From positions 806,001 through 870,000 of the forward strand of contig CAWJIJ010000011.1 of assembly GCA_963842955.1 (NCBI GenBank): a stretch of 64,000 bases of DNA, read 5' to 3'. The DNA is from JARFQW01 sp963842955. Its GTDB lineage: Bacteria > Pseudomonadota > Gammaproteobacteria > Steroidobacterales > XN24. The position numbers were made by a program, and so were the translations under genes. Shown here piece by piece: positions 51,996-62,369 of the stretch. Each line of letters starts with the position of its first letter. The first letter of the stretch is position 1. Under the pieces are notes generated by a model, which saw only the letters and a program-made list of their open reading frames with translations, ran no database searches and was not told where the DNA came from.

Positions 51996-53363
51996 ATGGG
52001 AAAACGCAAGGTCATCATCATCGGCGCCGGTCTGACCGGATTGACCACTGCAACCGCGCTGGCGCGTGCCGGCCATGAACCGGTGGTGCTGGAACTCGGC
52101 GACCGCCCCGGCGGCGTTATCCGCAGCGAACGGGTGAACGGGTTTCTCTGCGAGGACGGGCCGAACTCGATGATGCTCAAGTCCCGCGCCGCGGAGGACT
52201 TTCTCCGGTCCGTCGATCTCGAAGGCGAAATCGTAGAGGCCAATCGTGAAGCCCGTCGTCGGTACCTCGTCAGGAACGGCAAGGTGCTCTCACTTCCGAT
52301 GTCACCCGTGGAAGCCCTGCGCACGCCGCTGTATTCCCTGGGGGCAAAGCTCGGCGTGCTCAAGGAGCCATTCACCGGCCCGGCCGAGCCGGGAGTCGAG
52401 GACAGCGTCGCCAGCTTTGTAACGCGACGCCTGGGCCGGGAGTTCCTCGACTACGGCATCGCCGCTCTGGTGTCGGGGATATTCGCCGGCGATCCCGAGC
52501 GACTGTCCATGCGCTATGCGTTCCCGAAAGTGTGGCAGCTTGAAGACCGCTACGGGTCGTTGATTGGCGGGGCCGTGAAGATGCGCCGCGAGCGAAAGGC
52601 GAGCGGCGAAATCCCCTACCGTGGCAAAGTCATTGCGTTTCGGGAGGGCCTCGAAATGCTTCCGAGCCGGCTGAGCGGCCTGCTGGGAGACCGGGTCCGG
52701 GTCAATGCGGCAACCACCGCCATCGAGAAGACCGGCGCAGGCTGGAGGGTGGCATGGACGGAACCCGACGGTCCCCGGGAAACCGAGGCCGATGCGCTGG
52801 TCTGCACGGCGCCCACCTTCGCGTGGCCGGACCTGCCGTGGCCCGAGCCGCTCGCGGCAGATCTCGCCGGTGTACCGTCACCGGACTATCCCCCGGTGGC
52901 CACGCTGATGCTGGGCTACCGGCGGGACCAGATCCGGCATCCCCTGGATGGATTCGGCATGCTGATTCCGCTCGTGGAGAAGCGCCGGATCCTGGGTGTG
53001 ATCTTCTCGTCCACCCTGTTTCCGGGCCGGGCGCCGGACGGCTGTGCGACGCTGATGGTGTTCATCGGCGGGGCCACGGCACCCCAGCGGGCCACCCAGG
53101 ACGAGGCGGGGCGGTATGCCGACGCCGTCGCCGAACTGGGCGATCTGCTCGGGATAACGGGCGAGCCGATGATGGTGCGTCACACCCTCTGGCCGCGGGC
53201 GATACCCCAGTACCGGGTGGGTTACGGAAACTTCTACGCTGCCATGGCGGCGGTGGAGGGGCGCTGGCCGGGCCTGACCCTCCAGGGCAATTTCCGGGAC
53301 GGCCCGGGGGTCAGCGACTGCATCACCAACAGCCTGGAAACCGCCGCCCGTCTCGGCGCCTGA
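51996..53363 (+). CDS. hemY: Protoporphyrinogen/coproporphyrinogen oxidase, HemY type
   Basis: 455 residues from the ATG preceded by AGGAGAACCGCAGGG. It is a flavoprotein with VIIIGAGLTGLTTATALA at the N-terminus (FAD-binding GxGxxG), PVVLELGDRPGGVIRSE, and a C-terminal FAD segment YAAMAAVEGRWPGLTLQGNF. It catalyses oxygen-dependent oxidation late in heme synthesis. Gammaproteobacteria often use HemG or HemJ instead, so the HemY type is a notable but known alternative. The start follows the dsbA terminator, so transcription is separate. Confidence 0.9.
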   Translation: MGKRKVIIIGAGLTGLTTATALARAGHEPVVLELGDRPGGVIRSERVNGFLCEDGPNSMMLKSRAAEDFLRSVDLEGEIVEANREARRRYLVRNGKVLSLPMSPVEALRTPLYSLGAKLGVLKEPFTGPAEPGVEDSVASFVTRRLGREFLDYGIAALVSGIFAGDPERLSMRYAFPKVWQLEDRYGSLIGGAVKMRRERKASGEIPYRGKVIAFREGLEMLPSRLSGLLGDRVRVNAATTAIEKTGAGWRVAWTEPDGPRETEADALVCTAPTFAWPDLPWPEPLAADLAGVPSPDYPPVATLMLGYRRDQIRHPLDGFGMLIPLVEKRRILGVIFSSTLFPGRAPDGCATLMVFIGGATAPQRATQDEAGRYADAVAELGDLLGITGEPMMVRHTLWPRAIPQYRVGYGNFYAAMAAVEGRWPGLTLQGNFRDGPGVSDCITNSLETAARLGA

Positions 53364-53388
53364 GATCCAGCGATCAGGCCGTGGCTAG

Positions 53389-53730
53389 CTAGGGTCCGCT
53401 CTGGCCGCGCCGTGCGCGACGCATGAAGTCCTCGGCGGCACGCCGGATTTCACGTTGCTCCTGACGGGTAAAACAACGGGTGACCTTGAAACGCGTTCCG
53501 GTTGGGCTCTCCGTACGGCAGACCAGCTTCTTGTTCTTCTCGACGTTCAGGTTGTAAACGGCGAGCTTTTGCTCATCCGACATCGCGGCTTTTTCCTGGT
53601 CGGTGAACTTCGGCCCATGCTCTTCGTACTGGGCCTTTTTTCGCGCATCGGGGCTCGGCCCGATCGCGCTGCAACCTCCCAGCGCCACGACGCTGGAACA
53701 AACCACGGCCGAGATCAGAGTACGCCCCAT
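53389..53730 (-). CDS. Small lipoprotein with CRTESPTGTRF...C motif
   Basis: 113 residues. The signal peptide ends LGGC (Cys20). The mature part is charged and carries VCRTESPTGTRFKVTRCF, a two-cysteine pattern seen in small secreted proteins of unknown role, then an Arg-rich helix (EIRRAAEDFMRRARR). It is convergent with hemY, 26 bp apart. Function unknown. Confidence 0.7.
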   Translation of the reverse strand: MGRTLISAVVCSSVVALGGCSAIGPSPDARKKAQYEEHGPKFTDQEKAAMSDEQKLAVYNLNVEKNKKLVCRTESPTGTRFKVTRCFTRQEQREIRRAAEDFMRRARRGQSGP

Positions 53731-53948
53731 GACAACCCCCGCTGCCCAATTCCCGCTGATTTCCGGCCCCGACGGAAGGCTCTGCGCCCGGGACCAAGCC
53801 CTCCTTTACCCTATGCCGACACGCAAGGCGGCGCAACCGGGCCCGCGACCGGCCGCGGACAGGGGGCAATTCCGTCCGCATCCCACCGGCCTGGCGCTGC
53901 GCTGCAGGACCTCGCCACACCACGGTGCCGGAGCGATACACTCCGGCC

Positions 53949-54413
53949 ATGGAGATCCGGCACCCAATCCGGGTACCGCCGCTGGCCCTGGTCGTGATCC
54001 TGGCGGTACTGATGGCACTGGCGGCGCGGGCATGGCCCGGGCTCGGAGGCGCCTTCCCGCTCAGACGCACGCTCGCCGCCGGCCTGGCAATCGTCGGTGT
54101 AACGGCCTGTGTCCTGGGCGTGGCCGATTTTCGCCGCCTGGGAACGACGGTTCATCCCCTGCGGCCGGACGCCGCAGCGTCGCTGGTCGTTTCCGGTATC
54201 TACGCCAGATCCCGGAATCCGATGTACCTGGGCATGGTCATGCTGTTGGCAGCGTGGTCCCTCTGGCTCGCTCATCCGGTCAGCGCCGCAGGCCCGGCGA
54301 TCCTTGCGGCGTGGCTGCATTTCGTTCAGATCCCGTTCGAGGAGCGGGCGCTTCACGCCCGCTTCGGCGCAAGTTTCGAGAAGTACGCGCGGGACGTCCG
54401 TCGATGGCTCTGA
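53949..54413 (+). CDS. Isoprenylcysteine carboxyl methyltransferase family membrane protein
   Basis: 154 residues with about four hydrophobic segments. The conserved C-terminal SAM-binding part of ICMT/phospholipid methyltransferases is clear: SGIYARSRNPMYLGM, then PFEERALHARFGASFEKYARDVRRWL split over two segments. Bacterial members probably methylate lipids or small molecules; the substrate is unknown. A GTG at 53925 is an alternative start. Confidence 0.85.
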   Translation: MEIRHPIRVPPLALVVILAVLMALAARAWPGLGGAFPLRRTLAAGLAIVGVTACVLGVADFRRLGTTVHPLRPDAAASLVVSGIYARSRNPMYLGMVMLLAAWSLWLAHPVSAAGPAILAAWLHFVQIPFEERALHARFGASFEKYARDVRRWL

Positions 54414-54683
54414 GTACAGACCGCCGGCCGTCACAGGCTTCGTCAATGGCGGGAAGCAGACCGAGCTGCCGGCATTCGGAAACAACTGTTAACCTCGGAA
54501 CCTTTTGGCGCGGGCCCGTTTACCGGGCGCCATCCCTATCCGTATCAGGGGAGCGAACGCCTGGATGAAGATCTTCCTTACTGTTGCACCCGGCTGTCTT
54601 CACTCGCATCCCGTGCTTTTGCAGGCAACGTCTCTCGGCACCGGTATCGGATCGGACGACGACGACTACCTCGACCCCTTGTC

Positions 54684-54815
54684 GTTCATTTTCACCCCAA
54701 CCCGGTGCTCTCGCTCCTGGAGACGCATACCGCGCCGCCGCTGGCCAGGGTACTGGAAGCTGCCGGTTTCGAGGTCCACGAAGATGTCGGCGGTCACGGC
54801 ACTGCCGGATCTGAT
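54684..54815 (+). pseudogene. Remnant of an M20-family amidohydrolase N-terminus
   Basis: In one frame, from GTT at 54684, the translation reads VHFHPNPVLSLLETHTAPPL then ARVLEAAGFEVHEDVGGHGTAG. This is the pattern of the first domain of M20D amidohydrolases (H-x-x-PELS...E...A...LxxxGFEV...VGGTG). Upstream, in another frame, MKIFLTVAPG and DDDDYLD look like leftovers of the signal peptide and mature start. The rest of the enzyme is absent; the next gene follows within 60 bases. The remaining part of the 54414-54868 gap holds nothing else I recognise. Confidence 0.55.
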
Positions 54816-54868
54816 GAGCCACTGAGCGCTATCTGCCCGCGGCGCACCGGGCCGGAGGAGACCCCCTG

Positions 54869-56818
54869 ATGAACAAGACGACCCTCATTACCTTTATGAC
54901 CGCAATGCTCGCGGCTACCGCTTCGTTTGCGGCCGAGCCCGCCTCGGAAGCCACCCGGGCGGCGCAGCAGCAGGTGCTGGAACAGCTCCCCTTCGAAGAC
55001 CGGACGGACTTCGAACTGGCAGCCAGGGGTTTCCTTGCGGCGCCGGATCAACTGGTTGTCCGTGCCGCGGACGGCACGCCGATCTGGGACCTGGGCCAGT
55101 ACGAGTTCCTGTCCGGCGATGCCCCGGACACGGTGAACCCCAGCCTGTGGCGTCAGGCACTCCTGAACATGAACCACGGTTTGTTCGAGGTCGTGGACGG
55201 GATCTACCAGGTTCGCGGCTATGACCTGGCCAACATGACCCTGGTCCGCGGCGACACCGGCTGGATCGTGATCGATCCCCTGACCGCCAGGGAAACCGCC
55301 GAGGCGGCCATGGAACTGGTGAACGGGCATTTCGGAAAGCGCCCGGTGGTCGCGGTGATCGTCACCCACAGCCATGCGGACCACTTTGGCGGCGTGCGCG
55401 CAATAACTGACGAAGAGGACCTGGCATCCGGCGCCATCGAACTCATCGCGCCGGAGGGATTTGTCGAATACGCCGTCTCGGAGAACGTGATCGCCGGCAA
55501 TGCGATGAGCCGGAGAGCCGGCTACATGTACGGCAATATTCTCCCCAAGGCCGTCGACGGTACCGTGGATGCCGGCCTGGGCAAGACGGTGGCCTTCGGC
55601 ACCATCGGCCTGCTCAAGCCTACGCGAGAGATCTCCAGCACCGGCGAGCGGATGACGGTGGACGGCGTTGAGATTGTCTTCCAGTCCACACCGGGCGCCG
55701 AGGCGCCTGCTGAGATGATGTTCTATTTCCCCCAGTTCAAGGCCCTGTGCGTTGCGGAAGAGGCAAGCGCCGTCCAGCACAATCTCTACACGCTGCGAGG
55801 TGCGCGGGTCCGGGATCCCCTGCTGTGGAGCAAGTACCTCAACGAGAGCATCGAGCTGTTCGGCGACGAGCTGGAGCTGGTCTTCGGCAGCCATCACTGG
55901 CCGCGCTGGGGCCGCGAAGAGGGTATCGAGTTCCTGGCGCGCCAGCGTGACATGTACCGCTACATTCACGATCAGACCGTGCGTCTGATGAACAACGGTT
56001 ACACGCCGCGGGAAATTGCCGAGGAGCTGGAGCTGCCGGCGTCGCTGGGAAACAGCTTCTACAACAGGGACTACTACGGAACCGTCCGGCACAATTCCAA
56101 GGCGGTCTACCAGCGCTACCTGGGCTGGTTTGACGGGGTGCCGGCGAACCTGAATCCGCTGCCGCCCGTGGCGGCCGGAAGAAAGTATGTCGATCTCGCC
56201 GGAGGCTCCGAGGCACTGCTGGCCAAAGCCCGTGAGTCATTCGCCGCGGGCGAGTTCCGCTGGACGGCCGAACTCGTCAATCACCTGGTATTCGCCGACC
56301 CGGACAACCGGCCCGCCCGCGAACTGCTGGCCGATGCCTACGAGCAGCTCGGCTACCAGGCAGAGTCCGCGCCGTGGAGAAACTTCTATCTCTCCGGCGC
56401 CAGCGAACTGCGCGACGGGGTGCAGAGGCTGGCCCAGGCCAACACGGCAAGCCCGGACATCATTGCTGCGATTCCGACCGAGCTGTTCCTGGACTATATG
56501 GCTGTGCGGTTGAAACCGGAGGGCACGGAGGGCCTGCAGACCACGATCAACATGGACTTCACCGATACCGGCGAGCAGTTCGTGCTGAGCCTGGAAAACT
56601 CGGTCCTGAACAACACCCCGGGACGGCTGGCGGAAGACGCGGCGGCGACGCTTCGCATGAGCCGGACGCTGTTCAACGCCATTGCGCTGAAGCAGACCAC
56701 CCTCGAAGAGGCGATCGGCGGCGGCCAGGCCGTGCTCGCGGGTGACCCGAACGCGGTGATGGGAATCTTCGGCCGCCTCGAGGATTTCGAGTACTGGTTC
56801 AACATCGTTACGCCGTAA
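54869..56818 (+). CDS. Linear primary-alkylsulfatase (SdsA1/BDS1 type)
   Basis: 649 residues. Signal peptide 1-22 (ASFAA). The metallo-beta-lactamase domain has THSHADHFGG at 166-175 with binuclear zinc ligands, AEEASAVQHNLYTLRG, and GSHHWPRWGREE. An alpha-helical dimerisation domain follows (NSFYNRDYYGTVRHNSKAVYQ in two segments), and then a C-terminal SCP2-like hydrophobic substrate-binding domain. It hydrolyses sulfate esters of long-chain alcohols such as SDS in the periplasm, releasing carbon or sulfate. Length and motifs are complete. Confidence 0.93.
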   Translation: MNKTTLITFMTAMLAATASFAAEPASEATRAAQQQVLEQLPFEDRTDFELAARGFLAAPDQLVVRAADGTPIWDLGQYEFLSGDAPDTVNPSLWRQALLNMNHGLFEVVDGIYQVRGYDLANMTLVRGDTGWIVIDPLTARETAEAAMELVNGHFGKRPVVAVIVTHSHADHFGGVRAITDEEDLASGAIELIAPEGFVEYAVSENVIAGNAMSRRAGYMYGNILPKAVDGTVDAGLGKTVAFGTIGLLKPTREISSTGERMTVDGVEIVFQSTPGAEAPAEMMFYFPQFKALCVAEEASAVQHNLYTLRGARVRDPLLWSKYLNESIELFGDELELVFGSHHWPRWGREEGIEFLARQRDMYRYIHDQTVRLMNNGYTPREIAEELELPASLGNSFYNRDYYGTVRHNSKAVYQRYLGWFDGVPANLNPLPPVAAGRKYVDLAGGSEALLAKARESFAAGEFRWTAELVNHLVFADPDNRPARELLADAYEQLGYQAESAPWRNFYLSGASELRDGVQRLAQANTASPDIIAAIPTELFLDYMAVRLKPEGTEGLQTTINMDFTDTGEQFVLSLENSVLNNTPGRLAEDAAATLRMSRTLFNAIALKQTTLEEAIGGGQAVLAGDPNAVMGIFGRLEDFEYWFNIVTP

Positions 56819-56826
56819 GGAAAACC

Positions 56827-57240
56827 ATGGGCAACCTGAACCCTCGCACACAACATCCATTACCAGCGCGCGCGGCGGCGGCCGGGCTCATCCTGCTGGC
56901 GGCGGCGTGGCCCGCCCTTGCCCTGGCAGCGGAGCCAACCTTGCTGGAGCGTTTCGGGCCCGTGGGCGCGTCGCTCGGGCTCAGCTTTATTGCGGGCTTC
57001 GTGATCGGCAAGATCGCGCGCAAGACCATTCGAACCGCAGCGATCGTGGCCGGGATAACAGCGCTGGTCGTTGTCTTTCTCGGCCGGTACGGAATCGACG
57101 GGTCCGGTGCCGAACAGTGGGTGGATGCCGGCTCCGCCTGGGTGGGCGACAACGTCGAGGGCGGCGGCCGGTATCTCGCATCGCTGCTGCCGTCGGCTGG
57201 AGCGGCCATCGTGGGTGGATTGCTGGGGTTCAGGAAGTAA
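56827..57240 (+). CDS. FUN14 family membrane protein
   Basis: 137 residues with an N-terminal hydrophobic signal or anchor (about 15-35) and further helices. The FUN14-like GFVIGKIARKTIRTAAIVAG (about 56-75) contains the family pattern of a Gly-rich helix followed by basic residues, and the protein ends with GGLLGFRK. Function in bacteria is unknown. It starts eight bases after the alkylsulfatase stop and is probably co-transcribed with it. Confidence 0.78.
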   Translation: MGNLNPRTQHPLPARAAAAGLILLAAAWPALALAAEPTLLERFGPVGASLGLSFIAGFVIGKIARKTIRTAAIVAGITALVVVFLGRYGIDGSGAEQWVDAGSAWVGDNVEGGGRYLASLLPSAGAAIVGGLLGFRK

Positions 57241-57316
57241 TCCTGTCGAATCGACACTCGCTCCTGCCTGAGAGCCTCGGCGGGCCATGCCACCGGTCTG
57301 GTGCAGACGCGGGATC

Positions 57317-58075
57317 CTAGAACCGGTAGGACACGCCAGCCGCAAAAAAGTAGATCGGGTCGTCCACGGTCCCCTGCTCCGGGAGAACCTTGGGGAACGC
57401 CTCGAGCTCCACGAAGTGCACCTGGTTTTCCAGGCGAAGGGACACCTGCTCGGCCAGGCGAATATCCAGGCCCAGTCCAACGAACCCGCCGAAGGCCTCA
57501 TCGTCGTCGATGTCGTCGTAGTAGATGTCGTAAGACTCGTTCAGCGCGAGACGATAGTAGCCGGCACCCCCGCGCACGAACCCGTCGATGCCGGTCCTGA
57601 TGTCACCGCGCCAGGTCAGGGTCGGCGTGACGGTCAGGAGGTCCGCCGTGTAGTCGCCGTCCAGCGTGTTTCCCGACGGCAAGGTGACCACGGTGAACGT
57701 GGAGTCGTTTTCGAACGAGGCCAGCGAGAGCTGCCCGCCGAGCCACAGAGACCCGAAACGGCCCTCGGCGATTCGCCCTTCGTAACCCACGTTCAGAGCG
57801 ACACCCCATTTGTCGAAGGCATCGAACTCATCCGGATCAAAACCCGCAGATCCGGGGTCCACGTCGGCCAGACCAGGCCAGTAAGAGGCGCCCAGGTTGG
57901 CTGAAATCAGGTGGGGCCCCTTGCCGGGGCCGGTCGGATTGTCGCGGCTCTTGACGACGAGCGCCGGCTCGCGGTCCCGCCCATCCTCCGGAGTTCCGGC
58001 GCAGGCGGCGAGCACGCCAACGAGCACGATGCCCGTCAGCACACGAATCGGTCGTATCCGCAAAAATTGGCGCAT
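57317..58075 (-). CDS. Outer-membrane beta-barrel protein
   Basis: 252 residues from the ATG at 58075. The signal region ends VLAAC, which also fits a lipobox (Cys25), unusual for a barrel. The mature part shows alternating hydrophobic/polar beta strands (GRFGSLWLGGQLSLASF, LTVTPTLTWRGDIRTGIDGF) and ends in FFAAGVSYRF with a terminal Phe, the BAM recognition signal. An acidic loop YDIYYDDIDDDE may bind cations. It resembles 8-stranded porin-like or OmpW-like proteins without a firm match. Confidence 0.72.
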   Translation of the reverse strand: MRQFLRIRPIRVLTGIVLVGVLAACAGTPEDGRDREPALVVKSRDNPTGPGKGPHLISANLGASYWPGLADVDPGSAGFDPDEFDAFDKWGVALNVGYEGRIAEGRFGSLWLGGQLSLASFENDSTFTVVTLPSGNTLDGDYTADLLTVTPTLTWRGDIRTGIDGFVRGGAGYYRLALNESYDIYYDDIDDDEAFGGFVGLGLDIRLAEQVSLRLENQVHFVELEAFPKVLPEQGTVDDPIYFFAAGVSYRF

Positions 58076-58251
58076 GGGGCGCCCTCGGCTCCCTGGGGAC
58101 CACAAACGTGGGATCGGGGGCCGGTATTTTCAACGGAGGGCGAAAAAAATACGCGGAGCCGAGTCCGGCAGGGTATTCCTGGTACCGGTGTCAGGTATTC
58201 GACCTGCATCCGGCGCATACGGCACCCCTGGATTCGCACGAGCACACCATG

Positions 58252-58269
58252 ATCTTGACATATCAAGAT
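58252..58269 (+). promoter_or_regulatory. Palindromic operator with -35 for the toxin-antitoxin pair
   Basis: ATCTTGA-CATA-TCAAGAT is a perfect 7-bp inverted repeat, 20 bases before the antitoxin ATG. It contains TTGACA (58255-58260), a consensus -35. The AT-rich island stands out from the GC-rich surroundings. It is likely bound by the ribbon-helix-helix antitoxin for autoregulation. Confidence 0.65.
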
Positions 58270-58289
58270 ACGTCAATCACAGTCCCGCC

Positions 58290-58502
58290 ATGGACAGCAT
58301 AAAAGTCAGCTCCAAGGTCGATGCTGCGGTCTGGAACGACCTCAGGGCACTGGCGAATGAGACCCATCAGAACGTCTCCGGTCTCCTGACAGAGGCCATC
58401 CGAGAGTACGTCCAGCGCAGGCGGGTTCGGCCCAAAGTGCTCTCACACCTGGAACGGTCGATGAACGACAACGAAGAACTGGGCCGGCGGCTTGCCGAGT
58501 GA
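58290..58502 (+). CDS. Ribbon-helix-helix antitoxin
   Basis: 70 residues starting MDSIKVSSKVDAAVWNDLRA, a beta strand and helix typical of RHH (CopG/Arc) DNA-binding proteins. NVSGLLTEAIREYVQRRR is the second helix, and a charged C-terminal tail probably wraps the toxin. It overlaps the toxin gene by eleven bases. Canonical doc is paired with phd, so this is a different antitoxin class. Confidence 0.8.
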   Translation: MDSIKVSSKVDAAVWNDLRALANETHQNVSGLLTEAIREYVQRRRVRPKVLSHLERSMNDNEELGRRLAE

Positions 58503-58878
58503 TGCCGTTGCATTCCTGACGCGGGACGAGGCGCTTGCTATTCACCAGAGGTTGATCGAGCGCTTCGGAGGCCCGGCTGGAGTGCGGGATCTCGGCCTGC
58601 TGGAGAGTGCCCTGTTCAGACCACGCAGCGGCTACTACCGCGACCTGGCCGAGATGGCCGCCGCGCTGTTCGAATCACTGATCATGAATCACCCGTTCGT
58701 CGACGGGAACAAACGGGTCGCGTTCTTTGCAACCGACGTGTTCCTGAGGATCAACGGTCACCGGCTCGTGGTTGACGCCGATGCTGCCCATCGATTCCTG
58801 ATCGGGCTTTTGAACGAGAACCGCTGCGGATACGACGAACTGCTCCCCTGGATCAGGGAGCGTGCGAAGAAAGCTTAA
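58492..58878 (+). CDS. doc: Death-on-curing (Doc/Fic-fold) family toxin
   Basis: 128 residues, with a TTG start inferred because no ATG or GTG exists in frame near the antitoxin stop. The Fic-fold motif HPFVDGNKR is at 67-75, with the catalytic His67 and the NKR that in Doc replaces the NGR of AMPylating Fic enzymes. The N-terminus TRDEALAIHQRLIERFGG is typical of the Doc family. Doc phosphorylates EF-Tu; whether this member does is unknown. It lies 66 bases from tRNA-Arg, a common hot spot for mobile genes. Confidence 0.85.
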   Translation: MPSDAVAFLTRDEALAIHQRLIERFGGPAGVRDLGLLESALFRPRSGYYRDLAEMAAALFESLIMNHPFVDGNKRVAFFATDVFLRINGHRLVVDADAAHRFLIGLLNENRCGYDELLPWIRERAKKA

Positions 58879-58943
58879 GGTTCGAACTTATCGACAGCCG
58901 GAACAAGGTGTAAACCATGTGGCCGGAATGCACTGGTCTGAAA

Positions 58944-59020
<77 letters not shown>

Positions 59021-59093
59021 GTACTTCGAGGGGGCGCAATCATAACCGTGGCGATGCGCAGCGTCCACGGCTCAGGCTCACGTCACAGGGTCT

Positions 59094-59242
59094 GCCCGAG
59101 AGGATGGACTCGGTCCATCCATGGCCCTCGCCCTGCGGGCGCCGGCGGTGCCGGCGTCCAAATCGGCTCTCCTGCCGATTTGTCGAACCTCTGACCTTCG
59201 GCTCCGGAGGCCGACGCTCTATCCAGCTTAAGCTACGGGCGC
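59094..59242 (-). pseudogene. Broken tRNA-Arg copy B, T-loop split by the 77-bp element
   Basis: The 5' part, anticodon arm (CCG still intact) and first half of the T-arm are present at 59183-59242. The second half (ATCCTCTCGGGC) lies 77 bp away at 59094-59105. The D-arm is changed (CAGCTTAAGCTAC for CAGCTGAGCTAC in forward orientation) and the acceptor 3' end and CCA are lost, so it should not be functional. Confidence 0.85.
59106..59182. repeat. 77-bp multi-hairpin element, copy 1
   Basis: Inserted exactly between the two halves of a tRNA T-loop. It can form several stems: GGAC/GTCC, GCCC/GGGC, CGCCGGC/GCCGGCG and AAATCGGC/GCCGATTT. It carries no gene. The structure resembles REP- or MITE-like palindromic elements, but no family is recognised. 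Confidence 0.75.
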
Positions 59243-59315
59243 GTACTTCGAGGGGGCGCAATCATAACCGTGGCGATGCGCAGCGTCCACGGCTCAGGCT
59301 CACGTCACAGGGTCT

Positions 59316-59463
59316 GCCCGAGAGGATGGACTCGGTCCATCCATGGCCCTCGCCCTGCGGGCGCCGGCGGTGCCGGCGTCCAAATCGGCTCTCCTGCCGA
59401 TTTGTCGAACCTCTGACCTTCGGCTCGCCAGGCCGACGCTCTATCCAGCTTAAGCTAGGGCGC
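59316..59463 (-). pseudogene. Broken tRNA-Arg copy C with altered anticodon
   Basis: Same split structure as copy B (halves at 59405-59463 and 59316-59327). The anticodon loop reads CTGGCGA instead of CTCCGGA, so the anticodon would be GGC (alanine). One acceptor base is also missing (GCGCCC-TAG). Not expected to be functional. Confidence 0.8.
59328..59404. repeat. 77-bp multi-hairpin element, copy 2
   Basis: Identical in arrangement to copy 1 as far as I can read, including both long stems, and inserted at the same T-loop position of the next tRNA copy. It was therefore probably multiplied together with the tandem unit rather than inserted twice. Confidence 0.75.
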
Positions 59464-59753
59464 GTACTTCGAGGGGGCGCAATCATAACCGTGGCGATGC
59501 GCAGCGTCCACGGCCGGACGTCATTACACGGGCTGCGCCGGAATAGTCGGCGGCCCTGGTGCCGGCTGTCACGCACGCGGATTTCCCGTTCCATCCGCCG
59601 TATTTGCCGAAAAACTCGCAGCCTGCGCCCACGCCCGTCGCGGGTCGGCTGGCGCCCGGCGAGACTATCGTTCGAAAGCCAGTAGCATCTGCGAGGTACA
59701 CACCTCTATAATTTTGGGTTGTTTTCGCCTGCCCATTCCGGAGAGCAACGACA

Positions 59754-60293
59754 GTGAGCATTGACCAGGATCGCCAGTTTTTTGACACGTTCATGCTCGT
59801 CCTCGGCATTCTGGTCGCCGTAGCGGTCGCGATCTACTTTCTGGCCCAGAGCATGGCGGCCAAGACCCAGCTGGCCTACATCCAGGAAGACCCCCGCGTT
59901 CAGGCGCGAGTCGAGGAGCGCATAGCTCCCATGGTTCGGGTCGCTGTCGCTGGCCAGGACAACACCCAGTTGCCCGCCCCCGGACCCGCGCCGATGGCGG
60001 AAGCCACGGCAGCGGCCGCCCCCGCCGCGGCGGCCGCCGACCTGACCGCAGACGAAGTGTATGCCTCGGCGTGTGCCGCCTGTCATGCGGGCGGAGTCGC
60101 GGGCGCGCCGGTCCTCGGCGACCAGGCCGGGTGGGCCGAGCGGATCGCGCAGGGCATGGACACATTGGCCACCCACGCCATCGAAGGCTTCCAGGGCCAG
60201 GCCGGATACATGCCCGCAAAGGGCGGACGCAGCGACCTCTCCGACGAGCAGGTGCGTGCTGCCGTCCAGTACATGGTCGAGCAGTCCCAGTAG
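59754..60293 (+). CDS. Membrane-anchored cytochrome c5 family protein
   Basis: 179 residues, GTG start after CCGGAGAG. A transmembrane anchor (about 14-33) is followed by a Pro/Ala-rich linker. A class I cytochrome c domain follows, with CAACH in VYASACAACHAGG, and a C-terminal GYMPAKGG whose Met is the probable sixth heme ligand. A TATAAT (59707-59712) lies 40 bases upstream. It is a periplasmic electron carrier tethered to the inner membrane. Confidence 0.9.
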   Translation: MSIDQDRQFFDTFMLVLGILVAVAVAIYFLAQSMAAKTQLAYIQEDPRVQARVEERIAPMVRVAVAGQDNTQLPAPGPAPMAEATAAAAPAAAAADLTADEVYASACAACHAGGVAGAPVLGDQAGWAERIAQGMDTLATHAIEGFQGQAGYMPAKGGRSDLSDEQVRAAVQYMVEQSQ

Positions 60294-60318
60294 CCTCCGC
60301 GGCCCGCGGGCCCGCGAT

Positions 60319-62328
<2,010 letters not shown>

Positions 62329-62369
62329 GGCGGTCCGGACTGGGCGCGAGGACCGGGGACTATAACGAC

